This document shows, one piece after another, positions 1-7,648 of a stretch of 64,000 bases of DNA. Every line of letters begins with the position of its first letter. The first letter of the stretch is position 1. The DNA comes from JAGTVG01 sp963820995 (GTDB lineage Bacteria > Bacteroidota > Bacteroidia > Cytophagales > Cyclobacteriaceae): NCBI GenBank assembly GCA_963820995.1, contig CAWGCL010000008.1, positions 372,001-436,000 of the forward strand, written 5' to 3'. The notes beneath the pieces are model-generated. The model saw nothing but the letters and a program-made list of their open reading frames with translations. It searched no databases and was not told where the DNA came from. The translations under genes and the position numbers were made by a program.

Positions 1-126
1 GTAATGTCCGTCTTCACTGACGGATAGAAAGGGTATGTCCTGATTTAACCCGGCATCTTTGTTTGAACAGGAGTTGCTCAGAATTAGAGCAAATATCAGG
101 AAGAACAGATATGATAACTTGATCAT
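1..126 (-). CDS. N-terminal part of a lipoprotein, cut by the window edge
   Basis: Only the first 42 residues are visible; the frame leaves the window on the left without a stop. The start ATG is at 126-124 on the minus strand. The protein begins MIKLSYLFFLIFALILSNSC, a hydrophobic signal peptide ending in a cysteine in an L-S-N-S-C lipobox-like setting, so it is probably a lipoprotein. The visible mature part is polar and matches no family that I recognise. The next gene to the right lies on the same strand, 266 bases upstream of this start, so this gene probably has its own promoter. Confidence 0.55.
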   Translation of the reverse strand, partial: MIKLSYLFFLIFALILSNSCSNKDAGLNQDIPFLSVSEDGHY

Positions 127-392
127 TTTTAATGTAAATAATTCTTTGAATTCAATTCAATTTAACATATTCTCAACATTTTAGCTCGTTTACGGCTACA
201 TATATAATTTGATGGTGGAAAATAAATCCACTTTCTCTGTTTTGTATATATTCATTTGATTTAATGAATGTATCTCTTAATTTTATATGGATTGGACTCC
301 GGGCTATGCTGACGTTAAACATCAATAACTAATATCACAAGGTAAATTGATAGTATAAGAATTGTTGGGTATAGAATTTTTCTGTGGGTGGA

Positions 393-881
393 TTAGTTAC
401 CAAGCGGTACAGCTTCACCAAATCCTATTTTTATTTCTTCAAGAGAATTGACTAAACCATAAATTCTTAAAGCAGTGTTTCCTCCATTTGTTTCATCATA
501 AATTTGCTTTCCACTTATACTTCCACTCGTTATTTTAGAATTAGGATTCACAATGTTAACATTAAGCCTATCCTCTTCATATTTAAAAGTTATATCCCAC
601 GTTCCAATACCGACCTTACTAATATAAGTATAGCCTTCAAGATCATAACAACCTTGATGGGTATAGCTCATTTGACCACTCGGCCCACCTCCACAATGGT
701 CTTTATAAAAATCAACAGCAAAAGTTTTATCACACAATTTTTTTTCAGAAAAATCAACCAGTTCAGAATAAATCCTGACAGTGATCTCTTTCTCTAATTT
801 GGTACAATTATCTTCTTCGTCATCACACAATCCAAGAAAGCAAAAAATAAAACAGAACAAACTATAAGATAAGATTTTCAT
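393..881 (-). CDS. Small secreted protein or lipoprotein of unknown function
   Basis: This 162-residue protein starts MKILSYSLFCFIFCFLGLC, a signal peptide with a lipobox-like F-L-G-L-C, followed at once by an acidic D-D-E-E-D stretch. That arrangement is common in surface lipoproteins of Bacteroidota. The mature part has several cysteines (C26, C50, C63 and C78 approximately), which could form disulfides outside the cytoplasm. I do not recognise a domain. It stands alone, with no same-strand gene close by. A strong minus-strand terminator hairpin lies upstream at 976-1003 and would shield it from read-through. Confidence 0.6.
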   Translation of the reverse strand: MKILSYSLFCFIFCFLGLCDDEEDNCTKLEKEITVRIYSELVDFSEKKLCDKTFAVDFYKDHCGGGPSGQMSYTHQGCYDLEGYTYISKVGIGTWDITFKYEEDRLNVNIVNPNSKITSGSISGKQIYDETNGGNTALRIYGLVNSLEEIKIGFGEAVPLGN

Positions 882-945
882 AATAAAAATGGTTTGGTTT
901 AAAAAAAGGGTATATATAATTAGAAGAATTTTGAGATTTAAAAAG

Positions 946-1139
946 TTCCCAGTTCTAAAAGATTTTATAAAAAAAGAAAGCCTCTAAAAGCTTAGAGACT
1001 TTCGCTTATTTACCTAACTGGGAATTGCCAAAGATTCCCTTTGATAATTGAAGATAGGAAGGAAGAAAGAAAATTAAAGTCAAACAGTATTATTGGAACT
1101 AATTTTTAAACAACTGTGTTCCAATAGTATAGTCAAACA
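946..1139. repeat. Nested inverted and direct repeats upstream of the 1164 gene
   Basis: TTCCCAGTT (946-954) and AACTGGGAA (1016-1024) form a perfect 9-bp inverted repeat that encloses the terminator hairpin. Further right, TATTGGAAC (1091-1099) and GTTCCAATA (1118-1126) form a second one. Both sides of that pair carry AGTCAAACA (1078-1086 and 1131-1139) as a direct repeat. The second set ends 24 bases before a start codon and could be an operator or an RNA structure. No function is known to me. Confidence 0.35.
976..1003 (-). terminator. Rho-independent terminator on the minus strand
   Basis: GAAAG (976-980) pairs with CTTTC (999-1003) and CTCTAA (982-987) with TTAGAG (992-997) around an AAGC loop, with one C/A mismatch. 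Read on the minus strand, the hairpin is followed by seven T residues (plus strand A run 969-975). No minus-strand gene lies just upstream of it, so it may end a short untranslated transcript. Confidence 0.6.
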
Positions 1140-1163
1140 TTTACCACACTAAACCCCTTTATT

Positions 1164-1625
1164 ATGAAAGTAAAAATATTCTTTAGTATATGCCTAATAA
1201 TTGGCATTGCTATGACTCAGCTTTCAGCTCAAAGCCAAAAAGCTCTTGATAATAGATCTGTTGTACGAACAGAATTACCATGGTTCTATGAGGCACCTGT
1301 GGTTTGCAACGGTTTTACGGATGTTTTAATAGGCTCGGCAACCTCGACGTCTGTTACGCATTATAAAAATGGGGAAGTAGTCGGGAGTAGCTGGCGAACA
1401 ATTGCTGAAGCTACAAGTGCTGCTACGGGTGAAGTTTTTGCGGTTAAGGAAAATAGCCTAACCAAGGCCGATTGGGTTGTGACTTTTCATTTCAATGCCA
1501 TAGGAGAATTTGGTACCCGTTACATAGGATCTATGACATGGGATATGATCAATGATCCTTTATTTCAAAACGTTATTGTTAACAAATTTGTATGTCCTGG
1601 AAGTAAAAGAAATAACCAGAAGTAA
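1164..1625 (+). CDS. Small exported protein of unknown function
   Basis: The 153-residue product starts with a classic signal peptide, MKVKIFFSICLIIGIAM, with likely cleavage after L-S-A-Q, so the mature protein is periplasmic or secreted. I recognise no domain. The remainder looks like one compact beta-rich domain with two cysteines (near residues 48 and 144) that could pair. The gene stands alone, preceded by the repeat-rich region 1078-1139 and followed by a clear terminator at 1651-1680. Confidence 0.6.
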   Translation: MKVKIFFSICLIIGIAMTQLSAQSQKALDNRSVVRTELPWFYEAPVVCNGFTDVLIGSATSTSVTHYKNGEVVGSSWRTIAEATSAATGEVFAVKENSLTKADWVVTFHFNAIGEFGTRYIGSMTWDMINDPLFQNVIVNKFVCPGSKRNNQK

Positions 1626-1650
1626 AAGTAATTACCATTAGAAATGACAT

Positions 1651-1680
1651 AAAGCCCTTTCATATTATTAGGGCTTTTTT
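1651..1680 (+). terminator. Rho-independent terminator
   Basis: AAAGCCCT (1651-1658) pairs with AGGGCTTT (1670-1677), followed by a T run to 1680. It sits 26 bases after the stop of the 1164-1625 gene. Its A-rich left side means that it could also stop transcription of the convergent minus-strand gene at 1740. Confidence 0.8.
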
Positions 1681-1739
1681 AATGTAAAAAGAGAAAACTC
1701 CAACATTTCTGAAGGGATTTGAATAGTAAAGTCTTATGA

Positions 1740-2153
1740 CTACTGAACTACCCAGTCCGTGTATTTATAAGTAAATTCTCCGAATTTATTTGTAAACTCT
1801 TCCATGATGGGCTGCATTTTTTCCATAGCTGAATTACCTAATTCTGTAAAACTGCCATCATCTTTCCAAAATTTATCCCTTGCCGCCTCAGATTCATAGA
1901 CATAGATCATGCCATATCGGTATTTATTCTCCCCTCTAATACCCTTAATGGAATATACCTTATTACCAAAATGTTTTTCAAATTCTGGGATTAGCTTATT
2001 AATAGTAAATTCCTGTACTTGATTAAGTGTGACATCTGGATTTAGATGTACATCTAAAACATGAAATCCGATCATATTACCCTTTTGTAATGTTTGGCTG
2101 AAAGTAAATCCCGAAAAAAGGATTAAGGTGATTAATACTAATAATTTTTTTAT
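1740..2153 (-). CDS. Exported protein of unknown function with an ATA start
   Basis: From the first ATG (2075) the product has 111 residues and no signal peptide. The same frame stays open further upstream and encodes KKLLVLITLILFSGFTFSQ, a textbook signal peptide, directly after an ATA codon at 2153-2151. No ATG, GTG or TTG lies in that stretch. I therefore place the start at the ATA, giving 137 residues; ATA may be a rare start or an altered ATG. The mature part has features of a small alpha+beta dimeric (ferredoxin-like or NIPSNAP/ABM-like) fold, with a repeated pattern around V-L-D-V-H-L and Y-V-Y-E-S-E-A-A-R. That assignment is an impression only. The gene has no close neighbours. Confidence 0.55.
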   Translation of the reverse strand: MKKLLVLITLILFSGFTFSQTLQKGNMIGFHVLDVHLNPDVTLNQVQEFTINKLIPEFEKHFGNKVYSIKGIRGENKYRYGMIYVYESEAARDKFWKDDGSFTELGNSAMEKMQPIMEEFTNKFGEFTYKYTDWVVQ

Positions 2154-2160
2154 GGTGTTT

Positions 2161-2563
2161 TGAATTTTAAAGTGGTTAGTGTTATAAGAACAAAAGAAAA
2201 AAAATATTAGTTCCCTAAATGAGAAACCCCCACCTGAACGGTGAGGGCTTACCAGCTATGCGAGGCCAACCGACCCCAGTGTCATTTTGACTTTAATACG
2301 TATATTTTTCAATACGTCTAAAAGGTAAATTATTTCAAAAAATGTAATTCAATCTAAGAAACTTTTTTGGATTAGTCAAGGTCAAGACAATTAGATTTTC
2401 ATCAAGATATTTAAAGACATAATTGTACTTCAAATGCAATACTCTTTTTAAAATATATTAAGAAATTTAGACGCACATTAAAAAATTGAAGGCCTGAAAT
2501 TGTTTAGTTAAAATGCAATTCGAATACTGAATTTAGCTGCATTTACTTATATGAAACAAAAAA
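2161..2563. other. Intergenic region without a supported gene
   Basis: No frame here looks coding. The one clear structure is a GC-rich hairpin at 2227-2247: CCCCCACC pairs with GGTGAGGG around TGAAC, with one mismatch. On the minus strand it is followed by a weak T-rich stretch. The rest is AT-rich. Confidence 0.4.
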
Positions 2564-2589
2564 ACCCTCTAAATCTTATCCTAGAGGGT
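2564..2589 (-). terminator. Terminator downstream of the tRNA-Cys region
   Basis: ACCCTCTA (2564-2571) pairs perfectly with TAGAGGGT (2582-2589). On the minus strand it is followed by seven T residues. It is the last of several terminator-like hairpins downstream of tRNA-Cys. Confidence 0.7.
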
Positions 2590-2605
2590 CCTTTTTCTTT
2601 GCTAG

Positions 2606-2622
2606 GAGGTCGAGAGCGGATT
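2606..2622 (-). repeat. 17-base copy of the tRNA-Cys 3' end
   Basis: GAGGTCGAGAGCGGATT occurs here and again, identically, at 2775-2791, where it is the acceptor and T-arm end of tRNA-Cys. No D-arm or anticodon arm accompanies this copy, so it is not a second tRNA. Such duplications of a tRNA 3' end are typical of site-specific integration at tRNA genes, but could also be the remnant of a tandem tRNA copy. The two copies are 169 bases apart. Confidence 0.6.
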
Positions 2623-2663
2623 AACTTCGTTGATCCGGAAGGGGGTGGTCCAGCAACCCAAAA

Positions 2664-2764
2664 CACCCTGCCCTTCGGGCTATTGGTTTATTTTTTTCAC
2701 CCAATCATAAACAAGCTTGCATTGGCTCAAAAAAATAAACCCTTCCCGATAAATCGGAAAGGGT
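2664..2764. terminator. Pair of opposing terminators downstream of tRNA-Cys
   Basis: The minus-strand terminator uses CCTTCCCGAT (2741-2750) and ATCGGAAAGG (2753-2762) and is followed by an A run on the plus strand (2729-2737), which reads as T on the minus strand. A mirrored plus-strand unit has GCCCTTCGGGC and GTTTATTTTTTT (2686-2697). The two T-rich arms, 2686-2705 and 2721-2740, form a 20-base imperfect inverted repeat, so the whole stretch is a large near-palindrome. Confidence 0.65.
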
Positions 2765-2775
2765 GTTTGGGGTTG

Positions 2776-2846
2776 AGGTCGAGAGCGGATTCGAACCGCT
2801 GTAAAAGGTTTTGCAGACCTCTGCCTAGCCACTCGGCCACTCGACC
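2776..2846 (-). tRNA. tRNA-Cys (GCA)
   Basis: A complete 71-base cloverleaf reads on the minus strand. The acceptor is GGTCGAG with CTCGACC and a U discriminator, as expected for Cys. The short D-stem is GCC/GGC, the anticodon stem GAGGT/ACCTT holds the loop CTGCAAA with anticodon GCA, and the T-arm is AGCGG/CCGCT around TTCGAAT. CCA is not encoded. Terminator structures follow directly downstream. Confidence 0.95.
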
Positions 2847-2951
2847 CTATATTTAAAATTTCTAAACCGGTTTCCCAGTATGAAGGACCTGTTATCCCCC
2901 AGTAAAAACGAAAATACGATAAATTTGTTATTATTAAAAAACAAATAGAAA

Positions 2952-2982
2952 AAACGGGCAAGAGCTATTCTCTTACCCGTTT
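2952..2982 (-). terminator. Terminator of the rpsA transcript
   Basis: AAACGGGCAAGAG (2952-2964) pairs with CTCTTACCCGTTT (2970-2982) with one mismatch around a five-base loop. On the minus strand it runs into a T-rich tract. It begins 18 bases after the stop codon of the S1 tail ORF. Confidence 0.85.
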
Positions 2983-2999
2983 CTATATCCTAAGACGGA

Positions 3000-3572
3000 T
3001 TATTCAGCTTTCTCTTCGTCGGCCTTTTCGTCTTTCTTCGTCGTCTTCTTAGCAGCAGCTTTTGGCTTAGCCGGAGCCTTTTTCTCAGCTTCCTCTTTCT
3101 CTTCTTTTACTTCTTCTTCAGCTTCTGCTTTTGGCTCTGCCTTCTTCGTAGTTTTCTTTGCAGCTGGCTTCTTGGCAGGTTTTTCTACCTCATCCGCCTT
3201 TACTGTTTCTTCAGCAGGAGCTTCTACTTTTGCCACTGGTTCGCTCTTTGCCTCTGCTTTGGCTTCAACTTTCTCTTCTACCTTTTTATCTGCTTCTTTA
3301 TCTTCAGTTTTTGCTTCAGCTGCAGCCTCCTTCTCAACCTTTTCTGCTTTTTCTTCAGCAACAACTGGGGCCTCCTCTTGAGGTGTCTCAGCCTTAGGTT
3401 CTTTAGACTTTTCTACTTTTTTCTCGGCAGCAGGCTTCTCTTCTTTTGGAGCAGCCTTTTCAGCAGCTTTCTTGCCATCATCGGCCATTTTCTCCCTAAG
3501 CTCTGTCAGTGCTTCAAAATCACCGAGTGTGTCTTTCTCTACACCGGCATTGACTTTACTTACACCTGACAT
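3000..3572 (-). CDS. Out-of-frame C-terminal tail of ribosomal protein S1
   Basis: The ORF encodes 190 residues made almost entirely of lysine, alanine and glutamate, apart from its first 35. That start (V-N-A-G-V-E-K, then T-L-G-D-F-E-A-L-T-E-L-R-E-K-M) is the conserved end that Bacteroidota S1 proteins carry after the sixth S1 domain. The ORF overlaps the end of rpsA by 13 bases in the -1 frame. If the sequence A-A-G-A-A-A-T-G at the junction had one more A, the two frames would join as one S1 protein of roughly 750 residues. The split could be a sequence error, a real frameshift with reinitiation at the overlapping ATG, or programmed slippage. The low-complexity tail probably acts in RNA binding or as a flexible extension; that part is inference. 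Confidence 0.7.
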   Translation of the reverse strand: MSGVSKVNAGVEKDTLGDFEALTELREKMADDGKKAAEKAAPKEEKPAAEKKVEKSKEPKAETPQEEAPVVAEEKAEKVEKEAAAEAKTEDKEADKKVEEKVEAKAEAKSEPVAKVEAPAEETVKADEVEKPAKKPAAKKTTKKAEPKAEAEEEVKEEKEEAEKKAPAKPKAAAKKTTKKDEKADEEKAE

Positions 3573-5242
3573 TTCTTAGGCCTAGGCTTCCTGGCAGGCC
3601 TTTCTTCTCTTTCCTGATAAGTTGCAGTATGAGAAAGTACTATTCGCTTATCATCTTTCGAGAACTCAAGTACCCTGAAATCCAAAGTTTCACCAACAGA
3701 TGAAGGTGAACCATCTTCTTTAACCAGATTCTTAGCAGTAGCAAATCCTTCAATTCCATACGGTAATTCAAGAACAGCACCTTTATCATTTTTACTGATG
3801 ATGGTACACTTATGGATTGATCCCCTGGTAAATACAGTTTCGAAGGTATCCCATGGATTCTCTTCAAGTTGCTTGTGACCTAAAGCCAATCTCCTGTTCT
3901 CTACATCAAGCTCAAGAACTTGTACTTCCAGCTCATCACCAACTTTCACGAATTCTGAAGGATGCTTGATCTTCTTGGTCCATGACAAGTCAGATACGTG
4001 TACCAGACCGTCAATTCCTTCTTCAAGCTCAATGAACAGGCCAAAATTGGTCAGGTTACGTACAACTCCTTTATGTTTCGTTCCAACAGCATACTTTGTA
4101 AGCACATCCTGCTTGGTCCATGGATCCTCTGAAAGTTGCTTGATGCCTAATGACATCTTACGCTCTTCCCTGTCCAGGGTAAGAACTACAGCTTCCAGCT
4201 CATCACCAATTTGGATGAAATCCTGCGGATTTCGTAAATGCTGTGACCAGGACATCTCTGAAACGTGGATAAGACCTTCAACACCTGGCAGGATCTCAAG
4301 GAATGCACCATAATCGGCTACATTCACTATCTTACCTTTAACTTTTGATCCTATTTCTAAATCTTTTTGTAATGAATCCCATGGATGTGCAGTAAGCTGC
4401 TTCATACCCAGTGAGATACGCTTCTTGTCATCATCAAAATCAAGTACAACTACGTTTACCTTATCATCAAGGTTGAGCACCTCTTCAGGATGATTGATGC
4501 GGCCCCAGGATATATCGGTAATGTGCAATAATCCATCAACACCCCCAAGATCGATAAATACACCAAAATTGGTCATGTTCTTAATTACACCTTCAAGTAC
4601 CTGTCCTTTTTCAAGGTTCTCAAGAATTTGAGCCTTCTGTTTTTCAAGATCCTTCTCTATCAATACTTTGTGTGAAACAACTACGTTGTCATTTGTATAG
4701 TTGATCTTCACAACTTTTACTTCCATCTTCTTCCCTACGAAGATATCAAAATCTCGTATGGGCTTAACATCTATCTGTGATCCGGGTAAGAAAGCTTCGA
4801 TACCAAAAATATCAACGATAAGACCACCCTTGGTCCTTCTCTTAACAAAACCATCAATTATCTCATCCTTGTCCTCTGCACCCTGGATGTATTCCCAGGC
4901 TTTTACAATCTTGGCCTTCCTTCTCGATAAGATCAATTGGCCATTGGCATCTTCCTGCATCTCAATGAATACCTCCACTTCATCCCCTATTTTGAGGTCA
5001 GGTATGTCACGGAATTCTGCAGCAGAAACCAATCCATCAGACTTAAAGCCGATGTTCATGATGATATCCCTGTCGTTGATACCTACAATGGTACCTTTTA
5101 CAACTTCTTTTTCTGTAATCTCAGTAAGGGTGTTGGCGTAAATCTCTTCCATTTTAGCACGCTCTTCCTGAGAATAATCTTCGCCGAAGCCCTTATCGTC
5201 GTCTTCCCAGATAAACTCTTCGTTCTGAATGTTTTCTTCCAT
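3560..5242 (-). CDS. rpsA: 30S ribosomal protein S1
   Basis: S1 binds mRNA on the small ribosomal subunit. The 560-residue product carries six S1 (OB-fold) domains at about residues 40-110, 130-195, 212-280, 297-367, 384-454 and 470-540. Repeated signatures include N-F-G-V-F-I-D-L-G-G, G-L-L-H-I-T-D-I-S-W and the closing R-I-S-L-G-M-K-Q-L. The acidic N-terminus is typical of the phylum. The last residues (R-K-P-R-P-K-K-C-Q-V) look like a wrong-frame ending, since the conserved tail continues in the -1 frame at 3572. A promoter (5352-5379) and a leader hairpin (5267-5297) lie upstream, and a terminator lies at 2952-2982. Confidence 0.95.
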   Translation of the reverse strand: MEENIQNEEFIWEDDDKGFGEDYSQEERAKMEEIYANTLTEITEKEVVKGTIVGINDRDIIMNIGFKSDGLVSAAEFRDIPDLKIGDEVEVFIEMQEDANGQLILSRRKAKIVKAWEYIQGAEDKDEIIDGFVKRRTKGGLIVDIFGIEAFLPGSQIDVKPIRDFDIFVGKKMEVKVVKINYTNDNVVVSHKVLIEKDLEKQKAQILENLEKGQVLEGVIKNMTNFGVFIDLGGVDGLLHITDISWGRINHPEEVLNLDDKVNVVVLDFDDDKKRISLGMKQLTAHPWDSLQKDLEIGSKVKGKIVNVADYGAFLEILPGVEGLIHVSEMSWSQHLRNPQDFIQIGDELEAVVLTLDREERKMSLGIKQLSEDPWTKQDVLTKYAVGTKHKGVVRNLTNFGLFIELEEGIDGLVHVSDLSWTKKIKHPSEFVKVGDELEVQVLELDVENRRLALGHKQLEENPWDTFETVFTRGSIHKCTIISKNDKGAVLELPYGIEGFATAKNLVKEDGSPSSVGETLDFRVLEFSKDDKRIVLSHTATYQEREERPARKPRPKKCQV

Positions 5243-5266
5243 AATGAAATTTAAAAGCTCAGTTCT

Positions 5267-5297
5267 TCAAAAATAAGGCCTCTGAGCCAACAGGCCT
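5267..5297 (-). promoter_or_regulatory. Terminator-like hairpin in the rpsA leader
   Basis: Within the rpsA 5' leader, AGGCCT at 5276-5281 can pair with AGGCCT at 5292-5297, since the sequence is self-complementary. On the minus strand it is followed by TTATTTTTG. A second small hairpin, CCCG with CGGG, lies closer to the promoter. The arrangement resembles an attenuator. S1 synthesis is autoregulated in E. coli through the leader mRNA; that this hairpin serves such control here is inference. Confidence 0.4.
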
Positions 5298-5351
5298 CTT
5301 TTTTAGTATAACAAATCCCGACATCCGGGACCATCCACTCTGAATGGACTG

Positions 5352-5379
5352 CAAAGGTAGTAAAATTTTGATAATCAAA
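5352..5379 (-). promoter_or_regulatory. Bacteroidota-type promoter for rpsA
   Basis: On the minus strand TTTG (5379-5376) and TACCTTTG (5359-5352) match the phylum consensus TTTG and TAnnTTTG with a 16-base spacer, slightly short of the usual 19. The start of rpsA lies about 105 bases downstream, leaving a structured leader. Confidence 0.6.
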
Positions 5380-5397
5380 GGAATCGAGGGAAAAATA

Positions 5398-5439
5398 TAA
5401 TCCCACCTGAAGGGCTTATTACCTTAGCAAGTGGGATTA
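5398..5439 (-). terminator. Terminator after the TolC-like gene
   Basis: TAATCCCAC (5398-5406) pairs perfectly with GTGGGATTA (5431-5439). On the minus strand it is followed by a T-rich stretch, and it begins 25 bases after the stop of the TolC-like gene at 5464. Confidence 0.75.
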
Positions 5440-5463
5440 TTTAGTTGTTGTAAGATTATGTAT

Positions 5464-6799
5464 TTAAAGGTTTTCTTGATTTAATAATCCGGTGTAGTAA
5501 TCAAGTATGACCTTCTGGAATAACAGTGTATATCGTGCCTGTGCCCGGCTTGCTGCTCCATCAACCAGCGTCCAGGTTGACCTGGTTAGTTCGACCAGTG
5601 TGCCAACTCCCACTTCATATCTTTCTTTTTGTATATTATAAGCCTCCTGGGCAGCATTAAACTGTTTTTCAGCTGCAAAATACTCTTTTTTAGCCGCTGA
5701 GAAGTTTAAATACCCTGTTTGCACTTCCCGGAAAATCATCAACCGAAGGTCATTCTCCTGTAATTTAGAATTTTCAAAGGCCATCTTCGCCCTTACCTTT
5801 TGCGCTTTAACTCTATTCTTTTGATAAATCGGGATGTTTAATTCCAGGCCATAATTGAATACATAATTCGACTCAAAGATCTGTTTCGTGAAATTGGTTT
5901 CGGGCGCCAGTGAGGTATACCGGGAACCCACACCACCAAAAAACTCCAAAGTAGGATAATGTAAAGATTTGGCCATGTTAATGGTGGCGCTGGCAGCTTC
6001 CTGGTCTGTGATCGCTTTTTTGTAGTCGGGCCTGTTGACCATGGCAATTTCATATAAAGTGTCAAGATCATATTCTTGTACCAGAATACTCTCAAAACTC
6101 CAATCCGGGTCCATCGCATCAATTTCAAGCCCCGGATCAAGTAATAAGGTCTGGCTAAATCTTGCCTTATCTACCCTGAGATTATTTTCTGCACGAATGA
6201 CTTCCACCTCAATTTGAGAAACCAAAGCTTCCTGGTCGAGCTGATCGCTTAATGACCGGGTACCTGCTTCAACAAATCCCCTGATCTGTTCCAGGGTGGT
6301 GGATTGGGATTCCAGGTTGATCAGACCAATTCTAAGGATCTCTTTATCCATCAGGACCTGCAAAAATTGAGAACCTACTGTATAAATTATATCCTGTTCT
6401 GTTCTGTCCACAAGATGTTTTTGTGACTCTAACTGAGATTGAGTCTGTTTGTTGGTATAAAGTCGGTTCAAACCATCAAAAATTGTATACCTACCACCAA
6501 GGTTTACATATGCCAGGTCTGTATTATTCCTGTAAACTCCTCCAGTAACCTGATCAAATTGCTGTCCATTTATTTTTGAAGCACTCATGTTTGCCCCAAA
6601 TCCAGGAGCATATAATGCTTTTGCCTCGCTCCTGTTCGCAATACTTACTTCCAGATTATTTGATTTCACGCTGTAGTGTAACATTGTTTTTCAGCCCGAT
6701 CCCAACAGCTTCCTGGAAACTTAACTTCAAGGTATCCTGGGCCTGTACCTGGATTGCCATACAAATCCCTAAAAAAATAAAACTCCAAATCCGTACCAT
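5464..6799 (-). CDS. TolC-family outer membrane efflux protein, one frameshift near the N-terminus
   Basis: TolC-family proteins form trimeric outer membrane channels for efflux pumps. The long ORF (5464-6684, 406 residues) has the alternating helical pattern of two outer-membrane-efflux repeats and the C-terminal motif R-Y-E-V-G-V-G-T-L-V-E-L. It starts without a signal peptide. In another frame, an ATG at 6799 encodes MVRIWSFIFLGICMAIQVQA, a signal peptide, then L-S-F-Q-E-A-V-G-I-G-L-K-N-N-V-T-L, the usual start of a mature TolC protein. The two frames join if one base is removed between about 6655 and 6690. The intact protein would have about 444 residues. It lies 24 bases after the ABC ATPase gene on the same strand and probably shares its transcript. 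Confidence 0.8.
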
Positions 6800-6823
6800 G
6801 CCAATTAAAAATTATATTTTACT

Positions 6824-7519
6824 TTATGATATTGCAGCCCGCTTGGTTTCAACATCACTTACCAGTCCACCATCAACCAATTTAATGATACGGCTACCAT
6901 ATGCTGCATTTTTTTCAGAATGCGTGACCTGAATAATCGTCATCCCTTCTTTATTAAGTTGGGTAAAAATCTCCATGATCTCCATACCCTGTTCTGAATG
7001 AAGGTTTCCCGTAGGTTCATCGGCCAGTAATAGTTTTGGTTTTCCTATTATCGCCCGGGCAACGCCAACTAGTTGTTGCTGGCCCCCACTTAACTGCTCA
7101 GGAAACAGATCTTTCTTGGCCACGATCTGAAATCGATCGAGCATTTCAGCAACCATTGCCTTCCTTTCAGATGATTTAATTCCTCTATATAATAATGGGG
7201 TCTCAATGTTTTCATATACTGTGAGTTCATCTATCAGATGGTAGGCTTGAAATACAAACCCAATATGATGCTTGTGTAACTCTGATTTTTTTCTTTCCTT
7301 CAATTTGTTGACAGGCTGATCCAGAAATAAATATTCTCCGGCGGAAGGTTGGTCAAGCATGCCAATAATATTTAACAGGGTAGATTTACCGGCTCCGCTG
7401 GGTCCCATCACTGTGATAAACTCTCCCTGGTTGATCTCGAGATCTATTCCCTTCAGAATGAAAATTCGCTGATAGCGGTTATCAACATATTTGTCTAAAT
7501 CGATTAGTTTTATCATCAT
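6824..7519 (-). CDS. ABC transporter ATP-binding protein, MacB/LolD type
   Basis: The 231-residue ATPase has Walker A G-P-S-G-A-G-K-S-T (about residues 39-47), a Q-loop, the signature L-S-G-G-Q-Q-Q, Walker B L-L-L-A-D-E-P and an H-loop T-H-S. Length and motif spacing match the MacB/LolD/FtsE-like group that drives tripartite export or lipoprotein transport. It is followed by a TolC-like gene. The permease and membrane-fusion genes that usually belong to such an operon are absent on both sides. They may be encoded elsewhere, or the operon may be reduced. The intergenic region upstream has hairpins but no gene. Confidence 0.85.
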   Translation of the reverse strand: MMIKLIDLDKYVDNRYQRIFILKGIDLEINQGEFITVMGPSGAGKSTLLNIIGMLDQPSAGEYLFLDQPVNKLKERKKSELHKHHIGFVFQAYHLIDELTVYENIETPLLYRGIKSSERKAMVAEMLDRFQIVAKKDLFPEQLSGGQQQLVGVARAIIGKPKLLLADEPTGNLHSEQGMEIMEIFTQLNKEGMTIIQVTHSEKNAAYGSRIIKLVDGGLVSDVETKRAAIS

Positions 7520-7648
7520 GCAATATTTTACATACGTTTAAAACTGATTGCCAAGATTTATGCCAATTGATAAACCTTCGAAATTTAAGCGTATTGAATG
7601 ATTTCAATGATTCGAAGATGAGTTTAATCGTCCGTTTTCGGAGAAGGG

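Noticed and set aside
2551..2961. ORFs across the tRNA-Cys region on both strands
   Set aside because: They translate the tRNA and terminators; no protein is expected.
3158..3569. Leu- and Ser-rich plus-strand ORFs opposite the S1 tail
   Set aside because: They are antisense shadows of the lysine/glutamate repeats.
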